A stretch of DNA of 64,000 bases from Panacibacter ginsenosidivorans (GCF_007971225.1 NZ_CP042435.1:3909501-3973500), one strand, 5' to 3'; numbered from the stretch's first letter, positions 51,060-59,246 are shown. Program-made: numbers and translations. Notes: generated by a model from the letters alone, not told the origin.

Positions 51060-51125
51060 TAATTTTTTTTGAGCCGGGCATTAGTAATACTATGATACTT
51101 TCGTTGCGTCGCACTCTTGTAGGTT
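51060..51125 (+). repeat. Dispersed repeat, solitary type 1 arm (R), inside the AhpD/MFS gene run
   Basis: TTTTTTTTGAGCCGGGC (near 51064-51080) continues to TATGATACTTTCG and then TTGCGTCGCACTCTTGTA (51104-51121). It ends 8 bases before the stop codon of the MFS gene, so it would be transcribed as part of the operon mRNA. Confidence 0.88.
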
Positions 51126-51132
51126 TAGAACA

Positions 51133-52407
51133 CTATTCAGCTTTTCGATTTTCTTTCGCCAACCATGTTACAATAAAACCAATAACAAAGATGAATGAGA
51201 AAGTAAAAACAGCATTTCCATAACCACCAAGCAATGTTACCAGTGCACCAATAAAGAATACAACAGTACCTGTAAATAATCTTCCTACATTAAAACAAAA
51301 ACCTGTTGCAGATGCACAAATTGAAACAGGAAATAGTGCAGGGATATATACTGCTAATGCCCCCTGGCTTATACCAAAGAAGAATACAAGCAATGCCATC
51401 TCTGCAAAGGTTGCAACAGTAACAGTTGTGTTTAATTTGAATACAACAAAGGCCATGATGAAACAGGCTGCAAAACACATCATCATTGTTTTGCGCAAGC
51501 CAATTGCATTAACGATCCAACCGGAAAAGAAGCTGCCGATAATACCACCACCTGCAAGTATCATCATTGTCATACCACGTTGTTGTTGTACATCATAACT
51601 GGTGGAAATACTTTGCACCCATGTAGGCGCCCATGAAAAAATTGCCCATAAACCAATAAGCATGGCGCCAAACACAACAGAGCCGATCAATAAATTTTTT
51701 CTGTAAACAGGCGCAAAAAGTTGTTTGTTGATACTTTCTTTTTTTTGTACGGCTTGCTTATCCGTTTTCCATTTTTCTGATTCAGGTAAAGTAAAATAAG
51801 CAAATAAAGCTAAGGCAACAGGAGCAAGGCCTATCCAGAATGCAGTTCGCCAGTCTTCTGTAAAATTGTTAATTGCACCTGCTGCAAAAAAACCCACAGG
51901 CATGGCCAAAGAAACAATACCCTGTATAACTGCTTTTTTCTTTTCAGGCCATAACTCGCCAACAAGAATAGTTGTTGTAACTAACACACCACCTATACCA
52001 AAGCCTGATAGGAACCTGCATATACTTACCAGTAACCAGGATGACGAGATGCCTGTTACTAAAGCAAAAAAGCCAAAGGTGGCAGTAGATAAAATCACAG
52101 ATTTCGAACGTCCGATCTTATCACAGATAATGCCCAATGCAATGCCACCAAACATCCAACCGAAAATAAAAACACAATTGATCCATGCACTTACATCATT
52201 CAGCTTTTCTTCGGATACATTTCCCAGCAGATCTTTTACTACAATGGGTAAATAAACAGACATCAGCATAGAAATAATTCCACTGAAAAACGTACTTAGA
52301 AAACATATAATAAAAGCAATGCCAGGCCTGCCTGTAATATAACTTTCCGAAACCGGCAATGTTGTAATATTTATTTTCTCGTTCGGGCTAACGGTTCCTG
52401 TTTCCAT
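51133..52407 (-). CDS. Major facilitator superfamily transporter
   Basis: A 424-residue transporter with 12 predicted membrane helices. The loop 2-3 motif is seen in GIICDKIGRSKSVILS (near 80-95) and the helix 4 motif in CRFLSGFGIGGVLV (near 112-125); PESEKW precedes the central loop. This pattern fits the sugar/organic-acid porters, for example the aromatic-acid:H+ symporter group, but I cannot fix the substrate. The in-frame ATG 20 codons earlier overlaps the upstream gene; the ATG at 52407 comes one base after the upstream stop (TAA-G-ATG), which is the better choice and suggests translational coupling. Being flanked by AhpD-like genes suggests it moves their substrate or product. Confidence 0.92.
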   Translation of the reverse strand: METGTVSPNEKINITTLPVSESYITGRPGIAFIICFLSTFFSGIISMLMSVYLPIVVKDLLGNVSEEKLNDVSAWINCVFIFGWMFGGIALGIICDKIGRSKSVILSTATFGFFALVTGISSSWLLVSICRFLSGFGIGGVLVTTTILVGELWPEKKKAVIQGIVSLAMPVGFFAAGAINNFTEDWRTAFWIGLAPVALALFAYFTLPESEKWKTDKQAVQKKESINKQLFAPVYRKNLLIGSVVFGAMLIGLWAIFSWAPTWVQSISTSYDVQQQRGMTMMILAGGGIIGSFFSGWIVNAIGLRKTMMMCFAACFIMAFVVFKLNTTVTVATFAEMALLVFFFGISQGALAVYIPALFPVSICASATGFCFNVGRLFTGTVVFFIGALVTLLGGYGNAVFTFSFIFVIGFIVTWLAKENRKAE

Positions 52408-52408
52408 C

Positions 52409-52981
52409 TTAATGTGTAGTTGTTTGTTTAAGATGGTCATAACCCTGCGGCAAACGGTTGTAGCCATTCTTTTTTAGTCTTCCACCAAGGCTTGTGTAGA
52501 ATGAAGGGTCATCCGGAGCTACTGTAGCAAGGCCATCTACATAACGGTTGTATAAACAAAACAATGCAGCTATTAAAACTGTGTCATGAATTTCAACATC
52601 TGTTGCACCAGCTTCTTTTGCTTCCCGGATAGCACTTTTAGTTACACTCTTTCCGCTTTGTTGTACTTGTGATGCAATGATCAAAAGCTTTTTCATTTTA
52701 TCACTTACAGGCGCAGTGTTAATATCCTGTTTTATACTTTCACAAGTATTATGCTCGCCAAGTAAAACATCAGCTGCAGCAGTATGTGCAGTTGCACAAA
52801 ACTTACAATCATTGCGATGCGAAACAATTGTTGCAATTAACTCTCGTTCTGCTTCTGATAAGGTTGAAGTTCCACGCATGAGTACCTGCGTTAATTCACG
52901 GATTGGTGCTGCTGTATCCTGCCTGTATTCAAGCAAACCGGTTATGCCGGGCAAATGCTCTTCCAATGGTATATATGGCAT
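52409..52981 (-). CDS. AhpD/carboxymuconolactone decarboxylase-like protein (copy 4)
   Basis: 190 residues; begins MPYIPLEEHLPGITGLLEYR. The relay Glu lies in AERELIATIVSHRND and the Cys pair and His in CKFCATAHTAAAD. It has VEIHDTVLIAALFCLYNRYVD where the others have AAFCMFNRYVD, so it is the most divergent copy. First gene of the run; the MFS gene follows after one base. The C-terminal tail GYNRLPQGYDHLKQTTTH is unique. Confidence 0.9.
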   Translation of the reverse strand: MPYIPLEEHLPGITGLLEYRQDTAAPIRELTQVLMRGTSTLSEAERELIATIVSHRNDCKFCATAHTAAADVLLGEHNTCESIKQDINTAPVSDKMKKLLIIASQVQQSGKSVTKSAIREAKEAGATDVEIHDTVLIAALFCLYNRYVDGLATVAPDDPSFYTSLGGRLKKNGYNRLPQGYDHLKQTTTH

Positions 52982-53069
52982 GGTAAAAAAAGTGATTAAT
53001 AATTTATAATGAAACTTTGAATTGCTGTTTGAGACTGCATTTATGCTGCGTCTTGCAACATGCTGAATT

Positions 53070-53145
53070 CTGAACAGAACGTATAAGTGTGCGACGCAAC
53101 AACTGATGAGTGCAGCTATGCAGGCTGGCTAATAAAATAATACAG
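53070..53145 (-). repeat. Dispersed repeat, solitary type 1 arm (S)
   Basis: GAACGTATAAGTGTGCGACGCAAC (53077-53100; key part GTGTGCGACGCAA) is followed by TGCAGCTATGCAGGCTGGC and TAATAAAATAA, the full outer arm. It lies upstream of AhpD copy 4. Confidence 0.8.
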
Positions 53146-53184
53146 GCCTTTTTTGCTGTTATTCAAAATGCAGTTCTAAAAAAC

Positions 53185-53736
53185 TTATACAAGCGATTGT
53201 GGAGGTTTGCCTGCTGTTTCAATAAAGCAACTGGCTAAGAAAGGATTCATGATTGTTATATGCTGGTTAATCCGGATATGAAAACAGGTAAGATCGTATT
53301 GCATGGATTGATAGCTGTATTCGCTAAAAAATGTACTTTTTATTGCGGATGATTCACTTCCTTTTTTGCTTGAAGGAGCATCACTTAGTTGCTTTGCGTA
53401 ATCGTTTTTTGTTGCATACAATTGTGTTTTTTGCGCATTGGGCAGGCAAAGTAAATGTAATGTATCATTGGTTGTTTTGCGCTTAACGTAATTGTAATGT
53501 GTGCCATTAAATTCAATGCTGCCATCATAACGTTCATAGTCATTCTGGCTTTGCATGTAAGGCATATTCAGCGGGATAGCTATTTCCACAAGTTCTGCAT
53601 CTTTATATGCTGCTTTGTCTATTTGTGAAACTGCATCTTTATCTGAGAGCGATATAAAATATTTGAAAATAAAAGTATAGAAAACACTGCTGCACAGGTG
53701 AAGTGTAAGTAACAATATGGCGCCTATTTTAATCAA
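53185..53736 (-). CDS. Membrane-anchored protein of unknown function, paralogue of 43919-44476
   Basis: A 183-residue protein with an N-terminal hydrophobic segment (IGAILLLTLHLCSSVFYTFIF). It shares with 43919-44476 the order VEIAIPLNMPY, YERYDGSIEFNGTHYNYVKR, NDTLHLLCLPN and KTQL, and a C-terminus with Cys and Pro (SCFIETAGKPPQSLV). The two copies lie on either side of the SusCD/AhpD/MFS block on the same strand. No named domain is recognised. It may be an accessory envelope protein of the same system. Confidence 0.75.
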   Translation of the reverse strand: MIKIGAILLLTLHLCSSVFYTFIFKYFISLSDKDAVSQIDKAAYKDAELVEIAIPLNMPYMQSQNDYERYDGSIEFNGTHYNYVKRKTTNDTLHLLCLPNAQKTQLYATKNDYAKQLSDAPSSKKGSESSAIKSTFFSEYSYQSMQYDLTCFHIRINQHITIMNPFLASCFIETAGKPPQSLV

Positions 53737-53826
53737 ATGCAGTTGTTATGATGGTACTAAAATAGGATTTATTATAATAAAAAATATTTTTAGAGCTACT
53801 AAACATGTATGGAGCCTGTGGAAAAT

Positions 53827-53856
53827 AAAAAAGTGCAGTTATTTACTGCACTTCTT
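53827..53856 (-). terminator. Rho-independent terminator of greA
   Basis: AAGTGCAGT and ACTGCACTT (53831-53839 and 53845-53853) form a perfect stem; on the minus strand it is followed by TTTTTTATTTTCC. It lies about 23 bases after the greA stop. Confidence 0.85.
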
Positions 53857-53875
53857 ATAAGATGTAAGGCTGGCG

Positions 53876-54349
53876 TTAAACAGTAATATCTTCAATCCTG
53901 AATTTAATAACCCCCGTTGGTGCTTTAACTTCGGCAATATCGCCTTTGAGTTTGCCAAGTAAACCCTGGCCAATGGGAGAACCTACAGATATTTTACCGG
54001 CTTTCAGGTCGGCTTCTTTTTCACCTACTATCTGATAAGTAACCGTTTTTTTGGTACCAATATTGGTAATAGTTACCCTTGTCATTATAGAAACTTTACT
54101 TGTGTCAATAGTACTTGCATCTACTATCCTGGCTATAGCCAGTTGATTTTCAAGCAATTTCATTTTAGCTTCCAAAATGCCCTGGGCTTCTTTGGCCGCA
54201 TCGTATTCGGCATTTTCTTTAAGATCACCTTTTTCTCTTGCTTCTGCAATAGCCCTTGAAGCAGCAGGCCTGTCTACCGATTTCATGCGGTGAAGCTCTT
54301 CCTTCATATTCTCGTAAGCCTCTTTGGATACATACATTACATCACTCAT
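53876..54349 (-). CDS. greA: Transcription elongation factor GreA
   Basis: Rescues backtracked RNA polymerase by stimulating transcript cleavage. About 157 residues from the ATG at 54349 (MSDVMYVSKEAYENM); an in-frame ATG 14 codons earlier gives an unlikely Cys-rich extension. The N-terminal coiled coil has the acidic tip in GDLKENAEYDAAKEAQ (near 42-57, the catalytic D-x-x-E-N-x-E-Y signature), and the C-terminal FKBP-like domain includes GEKEADLKAGKISVGSPIGQGLLGK split around residue 120. A terminator follows. Confidence 0.96.
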   Translation of the reverse strand: MSDVMYVSKEAYENMKEELHRMKSVDRPAASRAIAEAREKGDLKENAEYDAAKEAQGILEAKMKLLENQLAIARIVDASTIDTSKVSIMTRVTITNIGTKKTVTYQIVGEKEADLKAGKISVGSPIGQGLLGKLKGDIAEVKAPTGVIKFRIEDITV

Positions 54350-54546
54350 AACATTGAGGTTTGCGTTAGATAAAAAAATACAACGCCACATATTTATTGT
54401 ATGCAGCGTTGCAGAATATCAAAATTACAGGAATATGGTTTTAAAAACAAGAACAAAAAGACGCATAAAAAACCAAAGATTTTAACATTCATACACACAT
54501 AAAGTGTACAATAATGCGTTATTGTCTTAATAAAAAACCTCAATCC

Positions 54547-55065
54547 ATGAAAAATCTATCCTCTTACAGTAACGTGAAAAACATTAGCACCATAGGAAAC
54601 ACTCAAACTGGCCATCATTATTGGGTGGGCCGGGTAGGCAAAGAGAAAGATTTCTTTGCAGGTCAAACCTTTCGTGCCAACAAAACAGGAGATTTGAAAT
54701 CTATCTCCATTTTTCCTGAAATAATTATTAGCGAAGGAGAAGCCACGTTAAGCGTATTTGAGTTTGACACTGCAAAACGTGAGTGGAAAGAAAAAGTTGC
54801 TGAGACTATTGTTGTTATTAAAAAATCTATGGAGAAACAATGGTTATCTTTTGAGCTTAAGGATGTAAAGCTCGACAGCAACAAGCAATATGCTTTTAAA
54901 GTAACCTGTGCCAAAGAGGCTATGATGGCTATTGCTGAAAGTCATTGGAAAGAAAAGAACCTTTATAAAGAAGGTGCACAGTGGACGGGTTCATCAGAAA
55001 ATCCCAAAGGGTTGTTCCACCAGAATTTCGACCTGAGTTTTATTGCGGCAATAGAAAATAATTAA
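54547..55065 (+). CDS. Beta-rich protein of unknown function
   Basis: A 172-residue soluble protein from ATG 54547 (MKNLSSYSNVKNIS); an ATG 11 codons earlier is possible. No signal peptide. The sequence is beta-strand-like with a carbohydrate-binding-module-like rhythm (FFAGQTFRANKTGDLKSISIF, EATLSVFEFD, KQWLSFELKDVKL, KQYAFKVTC), similar in style to jelly-roll domains that begin by describing a fixed state of an object. I cannot name the family. Strong terminators follow it and repeat unit T begins right after. Confidence 0.65.
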   Translation: MKNLSSYSNVKNISTIGNTQTGHHYWVGRVGKEKDFFAGQTFRANKTGDLKSISIFPEIIISEGEATLSVFEFDTAKREWKEKVAETIVVIKKSMEKQWLSFELKDVKLDSNKQYAFKVTCAKEAMMAIAESHWKEKNLYKEGAQWTGSSENPKGLFHQNFDLSFIAAIENN

Positions 55066-55082
55066 TTGCTGACGAAGGCTTA

Positions 55083-55123
55083 ATAAAAGGCAGTATTGTT
55101 TTACCGCAATACTGCTTTTTTGT
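55083..55123 (+). terminator. Rho-independent terminator after 54547-55065
   Basis: AAAAGGCAGTATTG and CAATACTGCTTTT form a strong stem with a TTTTACCG loop and a TTTTTTG tail, about 20 bases after the stop codon. Confidence 0.88.
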
Positions 55124-55125
55124 TT

Positions 55126-55506
55126 CCGGCTATGATGTTTTATGGCATCGCCTGTTGTGTCACTCGCTTGTACGTTCCAAAAAATTATCGGCATGTCTTC
55201 AAAAGCATAAGCCCTCTTGATCACAGCCACCAACTGGTTTGAAAACTGCCCCTTCTGTTATAGTGAATTCAGGCTGGTGTTGCTGCGCCAGTCTTCGAAA
55301 GATTTTTACAATGGCTTTAAAAATGTTTCTGGCTGCACAGCAGCTACTCCCAATTTTCCATTGATAACAAAAAGGAAATACCTTCTAAACTCAATGATTC
55401 AGCCTGGAGATAGTAATTTTATAAATGGTGCCAGCGTTTTGAAGTACAAGAGTGCGACGCAAGGAACGATGCTATGAAAAGCGATAGCCCGGCTCATAAT
55501 AAATAA
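55126..55506 (-). repeat. Dispersed palindromic repeat, paired unit T with long interior
   Basis: The left core TTGTGTCACTCGCTTGTAC (55154-55172) and right core GTACAAGAGTGCGACGCAA (55444-55462) continue to AGCCCGGCTCATAATAAA. The left outer arm mirrors this with CCGGCTATGATG. The interior is about 270 bp, the longest here; it keeps a reading frame of some 75 codons without a recognisable product. Confidence 0.9.
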
Positions 55507-55561
55507 AAAAGAGACTACAATAGTGCAGCCTCTTTTTCTATCTTGCTGTTATGAGAAAACA

Positions 55562-58216
55562 TTATTGAATCATATCATTTCCACCACTGTTATCTGCTTT
55601 TGTATTTTTGCGTTTGAATAAACTTGCATCAAATTTTCCGAAACGGTAGTTAAGATTGAAGCGCAGAACCTGCGGGTCTCTTCTGCGTTCTGAATACTGG
55701 TTGAAGTAATCAGACTCGGAATATGTTTTATACACCTGGGTTCTAAGAAAGTCGTTCATGCTAAGTGTAAGCGAAAGGCTTTTTCCATTCTTCCATGTCC
55801 AATCTTTCTTTACAGCAACATCAAAACTGTATCTTGGATCAAGATATCCCTGTGCAGAAGTAATAGAGCCGCCGAAGAAACCACCTCCACCACGACCACC
55901 ACCAGAGTTAGCTGGTAATACAGTTCTTGCCTGATAATCTCCGGACAACTGAATGGAAAACCCTTTTGGTAATTTAAAGTTGTTATTAATTTTAGCAAAC
56001 CAACTCCATTTTTCATTGGTTATATTGCTTTGTGCATCACCACCATTTATCTTTGAGTTGAATACATTCACGTTAACCGTAAGATCCCAGATCTTAGCCA
56101 GGGTTATTTTATTGGTAAACTCCATTCCAAAAGACCTGCTGTTATCTGCATTTACAAATGTGGTATAATATACACTATCGTTTTTGTTGATGGTTGTGTC
56201 TGGATTTATATTTCTGTAAATAAAATTTGTGATAAGATTATTGGTTCTTTTATAATAAGCTGATACCAGAAAGTTTGCGCCTTTTTTATAGGCGTAATTA
56301 TAATTCAATTCAAAAGAATTAGTGAATTCCGGTTTAAGATCCGGATTACCAATGCTTATGTTCAGTGGATCGCTGTTGTCAATAAAAGGCAGTAACTGGA
56401 AGAAATTTGGCCTGTTTATACGGCGTGAATAATTTACCTGGAAGTCCTGTTTTTCGGTAAGTTTATAAGTTATAAAAGCGCTTGGGAAAAGACTTACAGG
56501 ATACTTGACGGAAAAGGCAGAATCTTTACCAATAAGATTTCCATCGTAGTTAGAACTTTCTAGACGTAATCCTAACTGGTAATTTATTTTCTTTGTTTTA
56601 AGACTATAGGTTGTATAAGCTGCGTAAACCTGGTCTGTAAATTTATATTTACTACTTATAGAAGGAAGCAAGGCATACTCATCAGTTGAGTAATCATAAA
56701 AATACTGATCATTTAAGTTTTCAAAATTTCTAATTGCTGTTCTTACCCCCGCTTCTATTTTATTTTTATCATTGAATTGGTTCTCGTAATCACTTTGTAT
56801 GGTTAAAAATTTATTGGAACCAAAACCATTTGTCTGTTGAAGCAGGGAAGGATATTTTATTGAGTAGGATGGTGGCGTTAAATAGTTTGTTGTATAATTA
56901 CCAGCATTATTATTTGTGCTTGAGTTATAATTTATATCAGCAGTAATATCATGTCCATTTTCCGTAAAATTATGCCTGAAACTCAGCATTCCGCCAAAAT
57001 TTTTAAAGTTTCTCTTCGAGTTGGTATAGCGGTCGCTGTGCGTAGCAAAAACAGTATTGATAGTTGAATCGATAATCTGCGACTCTGAAGAATTAAACTG
57101 CCCACGATTATAATTTGCAGCAAGTGAAATCGTATTTCTGTTGTCAACAAAATAATCAAGGCCGCCACGAAGAAATGCAAAATAGCCTTCGTTCACGGCA
57201 TCACTTGTTTGATGAATGGTGCTTACAGGATCAATAAAATTATTCCTGTCTGTTATGGATGTTGATTTTGATTTGCGTTGGTTATAATTTCCACTGAGGA
57301 AAAAATTTAGTTTGTTTTGGCGCACATTTATATCAACACCGGTATTTATTTTGCCACGTGAATCAACACCCATTCTTACGCCGCCATTATAGCCGGTCTT
57401 TTTATTCTTCTTTAAAACAATATTCAGTATACCGGCATTACCGCCAGAGGCATCGTATTTTGCGGAGGGATTAGTTACAAGTTCAACCCTGTCTATAATA
57501 TCAGCAGGTATCTGGTCAAGTGTAAGTGTTGTAGGTCTCCCATCAACAAATAAAGTTGGTGTAGCATTTCTTAAAGTAACGTTGCCATCAATATCCACAT
57601 TTAGTGTAGGTATCTGCTTCATTAACTCAGTTGCAGTTTGACCTGTGCTAACAATATTCTTATCTACATTAAATATTTTTCTGTCAACGCCCATTTCAAA
57701 AAAGGGTTTTGCAGATGCAGTTACTGTAACGCCGGTAAGATTTGTCTCTGATGCAGCAAGTTTAATATTGCCAAGGTCTTTATCAATCATTCCAAGCATT
57801 TGCTGGGCGCGATCCTGCTGACTATTGTCTGTACTGGCAGCTCCACCTTGCGGTCTTTTAATCCCAAACGAAACAGGTTTATTATAGTCAGTATAACCAA
57901 CAGCGCTAATATGCAGCTGGTAATTTCCAAACATGGAAAGGTTTTCAATGCTAAAATCTCCGTTCTTTTCAGTGATTAATGTAGCGACGATAACATCCTT
58001 CATTTTCTTGGTTGCTGAATCAAATTTGTGCCCGATCAATTGCACGCTGGCTGCATCTATGCCTTTATTAGTACTGCTGTCAACAACTTTGCCATACATG
58101 TGACCAATGTTCATATTCTGGCCATTCCCTTGTCTGTTAAATGATCCGGCAGGAGGCTGTGCCATAACTGTGGTTAGTGCCAAACTGCATATGAGCGTAA
58201 ATAGTAGTTTCATCAA
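55562..58216 (-). CDS. TonB-dependent receptor-like outer-membrane beta-barrel protein
   Basis: An 884-residue protein of the outer-membrane receptor type that lacks SusD. Signal peptide to about residue 19 (LALTTVMAQ), a carboxypeptidase-regulatory-like domain (HMYGKVVDSSTNKGIDAASV, near 39-58), then a plug with VELVTNPSAKYDASGGNAGILNI split around residue 250 and a large barrel of the OMP_b-brl_3 type. A Gly-rich loop (NSGGGRGGGGFFGG, near 785) is unusual but seen in this group. The N-terminal GSFNRQGNGQNMN is low complexity. It is probably an uptake receptor for a siderophore, peptide or similar; the ligand is unknown. Confidence 0.9.
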   Translation of the reverse strand: MMKLLFTLICSLALTTVMAQPPAGSFNRQGNGQNMNIGHMYGKVVDSSTNKGIDAASVQLIGHKFDSATKKMKDVIVATLITEKNGDFSIENLSMFGNYQLHISAVGYTDYNKPVSFGIKRPQGGAASTDNSQQDRAQQMLGMIDKDLGNIKLAASETNLTGVTVTASAKPFFEMGVDRKIFNVDKNIVSTGQTATELMKQIPTLNVDIDGNVTLRNATPTLFVDGRPTTLTLDQIPADIIDRVELVTNPSAKYDASGGNAGILNIVLKKNKKTGYNGGVRMGVDSRGKINTGVDINVRQNKLNFFLSGNYNQRKSKSTSITDRNNFIDPVSTIHQTSDAVNEGYFAFLRGGLDYFVDNRNTISLAANYNRGQFNSSESQIIDSTINTVFATHSDRYTNSKRNFKNFGGMLSFRHNFTENGHDITADINYNSSTNNNAGNYTTNYLTPPSYSIKYPSLLQQTNGFGSNKFLTIQSDYENQFNDKNKIEAGVRTAIRNFENLNDQYFYDYSTDEYALLPSISSKYKFTDQVYAAYTTYSLKTKKINYQLGLRLESSNYDGNLIGKDSAFSVKYPVSLFPSAFITYKLTEKQDFQVNYSRRINRPNFFQLLPFIDNSDPLNISIGNPDLKPEFTNSFELNYNYAYKKGANFLVSAYYKRTNNLITNFIYRNINPDTTINKNDSVYYTTFVNADNSRSFGMEFTNKITLAKIWDLTVNVNVFNSKINGGDAQSNITNEKWSWFAKINNNFKLPKGFSIQLSGDYQARTVLPANSGGGRGGGGFFGGSITSAQGYLDPRYSFDVAVKKDWTWKNGKSLSLTLSMNDFLRTQVYKTYSESDYFNQYSERRRDPQVLRFNLNYRFGKFDASLFKRKNTKADNSGGNDMIQ

Positions 58217-58347
58217 TTCGTTTCTTTTTCAGATTTTAAAAACTAATCACAGCAAAGGTTTAGCTCTTTCTATGGTTTGCAACATGTTTGGTGTTTTATT
58301 TATTAAGCAACGGCTCAACTAAAGAAGCGGTTAAAAATATTATTCCA

Positions 58348-58400
58348 GCAAAGATTTTTATAGCATCATCGTTGCGTCGCAATCACTTTATCATCTCCAA
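58348..58400 (+). repeat. Dispersed repeat, solitary degenerate arm (U)
   Basis: TTTTTATAGCATCATCG then TTGCGTCGCAATCACTTTATC. The distal core matches the inverted right arm of unit G (GTGATTGCGACGCAA). It lies in the 228-bp gap upstream of the barrel protein; nothing else is evident there. Confidence 0.6.
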
Positions 58401-58444
58401 AAAAAGCATCTGTAGTTCGTATGCTGCGTTGGAAAAATTAATTT

Positions 58445-59059
58445 TTAAACAACACTTAACACCAGCAAGGTAAGCACTAACTGAATAATGCCTGCCAGCA
58501 AACCACTGATTGCAAAAACAACTTCTATCCTTCTTATTGTTTTTCTAAAATTTTTATAAAAGAGCGCTTCAGTTTTTTCTATAGAAACCGATTGCAATTT
58601 TAACACAATCTCCTTTTCGAGTTCACTGCTTTGCGACAAGTTGCCAATAAACTGCGACATAACTGACGGAAAAAGCTCTTTTAACTCTTCCAAAAACAAC
58701 TCTTTCAACTGGTTAGTAATTTTCTCACCAATGAACATAGATATAACAGGAATTGCTTCTTTTAGTTTATGATCTAGGAAATTATCAATATGGGCTTCAA
58801 TCGCAGGCATCGCTTTTTCAAGCGTTTCAGGTCCTGTGAGCTTTTCATTTATGAATGAGGAGTTAAGTATTTCAATATTTACGGCATGTGCAATAGAAAC
58901 AGTCATTCCCTCTTTCACTTTTGGTAATAAGCCGCGCCATCTAATACCGGCAATATTAATTACTTTGAAAGGTCTGAATATACTTCTGACGGCAAACTTT
59001 ATCATTAGCCATGAAAGTAAGGCCGCAACAAAAGGAACCAGTAAAAGGGTATTATTCAT
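58445..59059 (-). CDS. DUF445 family membrane protein
   Basis: A 204-residue protein with a hydrophobic N-terminus (LLLVPFVAALLSWLMIKFAV) and a hydrophobic C-terminal segment (VVFAISGLLAGIIQLVLTLL) enclosing a helical cytoplasmic or periplasmic middle. FRPFKVINIAGIRWRGLLPK near residue 29-48 is the DUF445 family's signature region. The family's role is not established; members are thought to be envelope-associated. It lies downstream of tRNA-His on the same strand, with a terminator between them. Confidence 0.82.
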   Translation of the reverse strand: MNNTLLLVPFVAALLSWLMIKFAVRSIFRPFKVINIAGIRWRGLLPKVKEGMTVSIAHAVNIEILNSSFINEKLTGPETLEKAMPAIEAHIDNFLDHKLKEAIPVISMFIGEKITNQLKELFLEELKELFPSVMSQFIGNLSQSSELEKEIVLKLQSVSIEKTEALFYKNFRKTIRRIEVVFAISGLLAGIIQLVLTLLVLSVV

Positions 59060-59077
59060 AGTTATTATTTTAATAAA

Positions 59078-59114
59078 AAAAGCCTTGTAAACGGTTTGCG
59101 TTTACAAGGCTTAC
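59078..59114 (-). terminator. Rho-independent terminator of tRNA-His
   Basis: AAGCCTTGTAAACG and CGTTTACAAGGCTT (59080-59093 and 59099-59112) form a perfect 14-bp stem with GTTTG in between, followed on the minus strand by TTTTTTTATT. It begins right after the tRNA 3' end. Confidence 0.88.
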
Positions 59115-59117
59115 TAC

Positions 59118-59193
59118 GGGAGGATGATGGGTCTCGAACCCACGGCCTTCAGTGCCACAAACTGACGCTCTAACCAACTGAGCTACAACCTCC
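59118..59193 (-). tRNA. tRNA-His (anticodon GTG)
   Basis: Read on the minus strand: acceptor GGAGGTT pairs with ATCCTCC with one T-T mismatch, D-arm TAGCTCAGTTGGTTAGAGC, anticodon stem TCAGT/ACTGA around the loop TTGTGGC (anticodon GTG), and T-arm GTGGGTTCGAGACCC. The discriminator base is C, as in histidine tRNAs. The 3' CCA is not encoded. The base before position 1 is C on the coding strand, so G-1 must be added later or processing differs by one base. Confidence 0.93.
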
Positions 59194-59246
59194 GTACAAT
59201 AACTTATTTGTTATAGGGCAGCAAAAATAAAGAAATACAATTAGCC

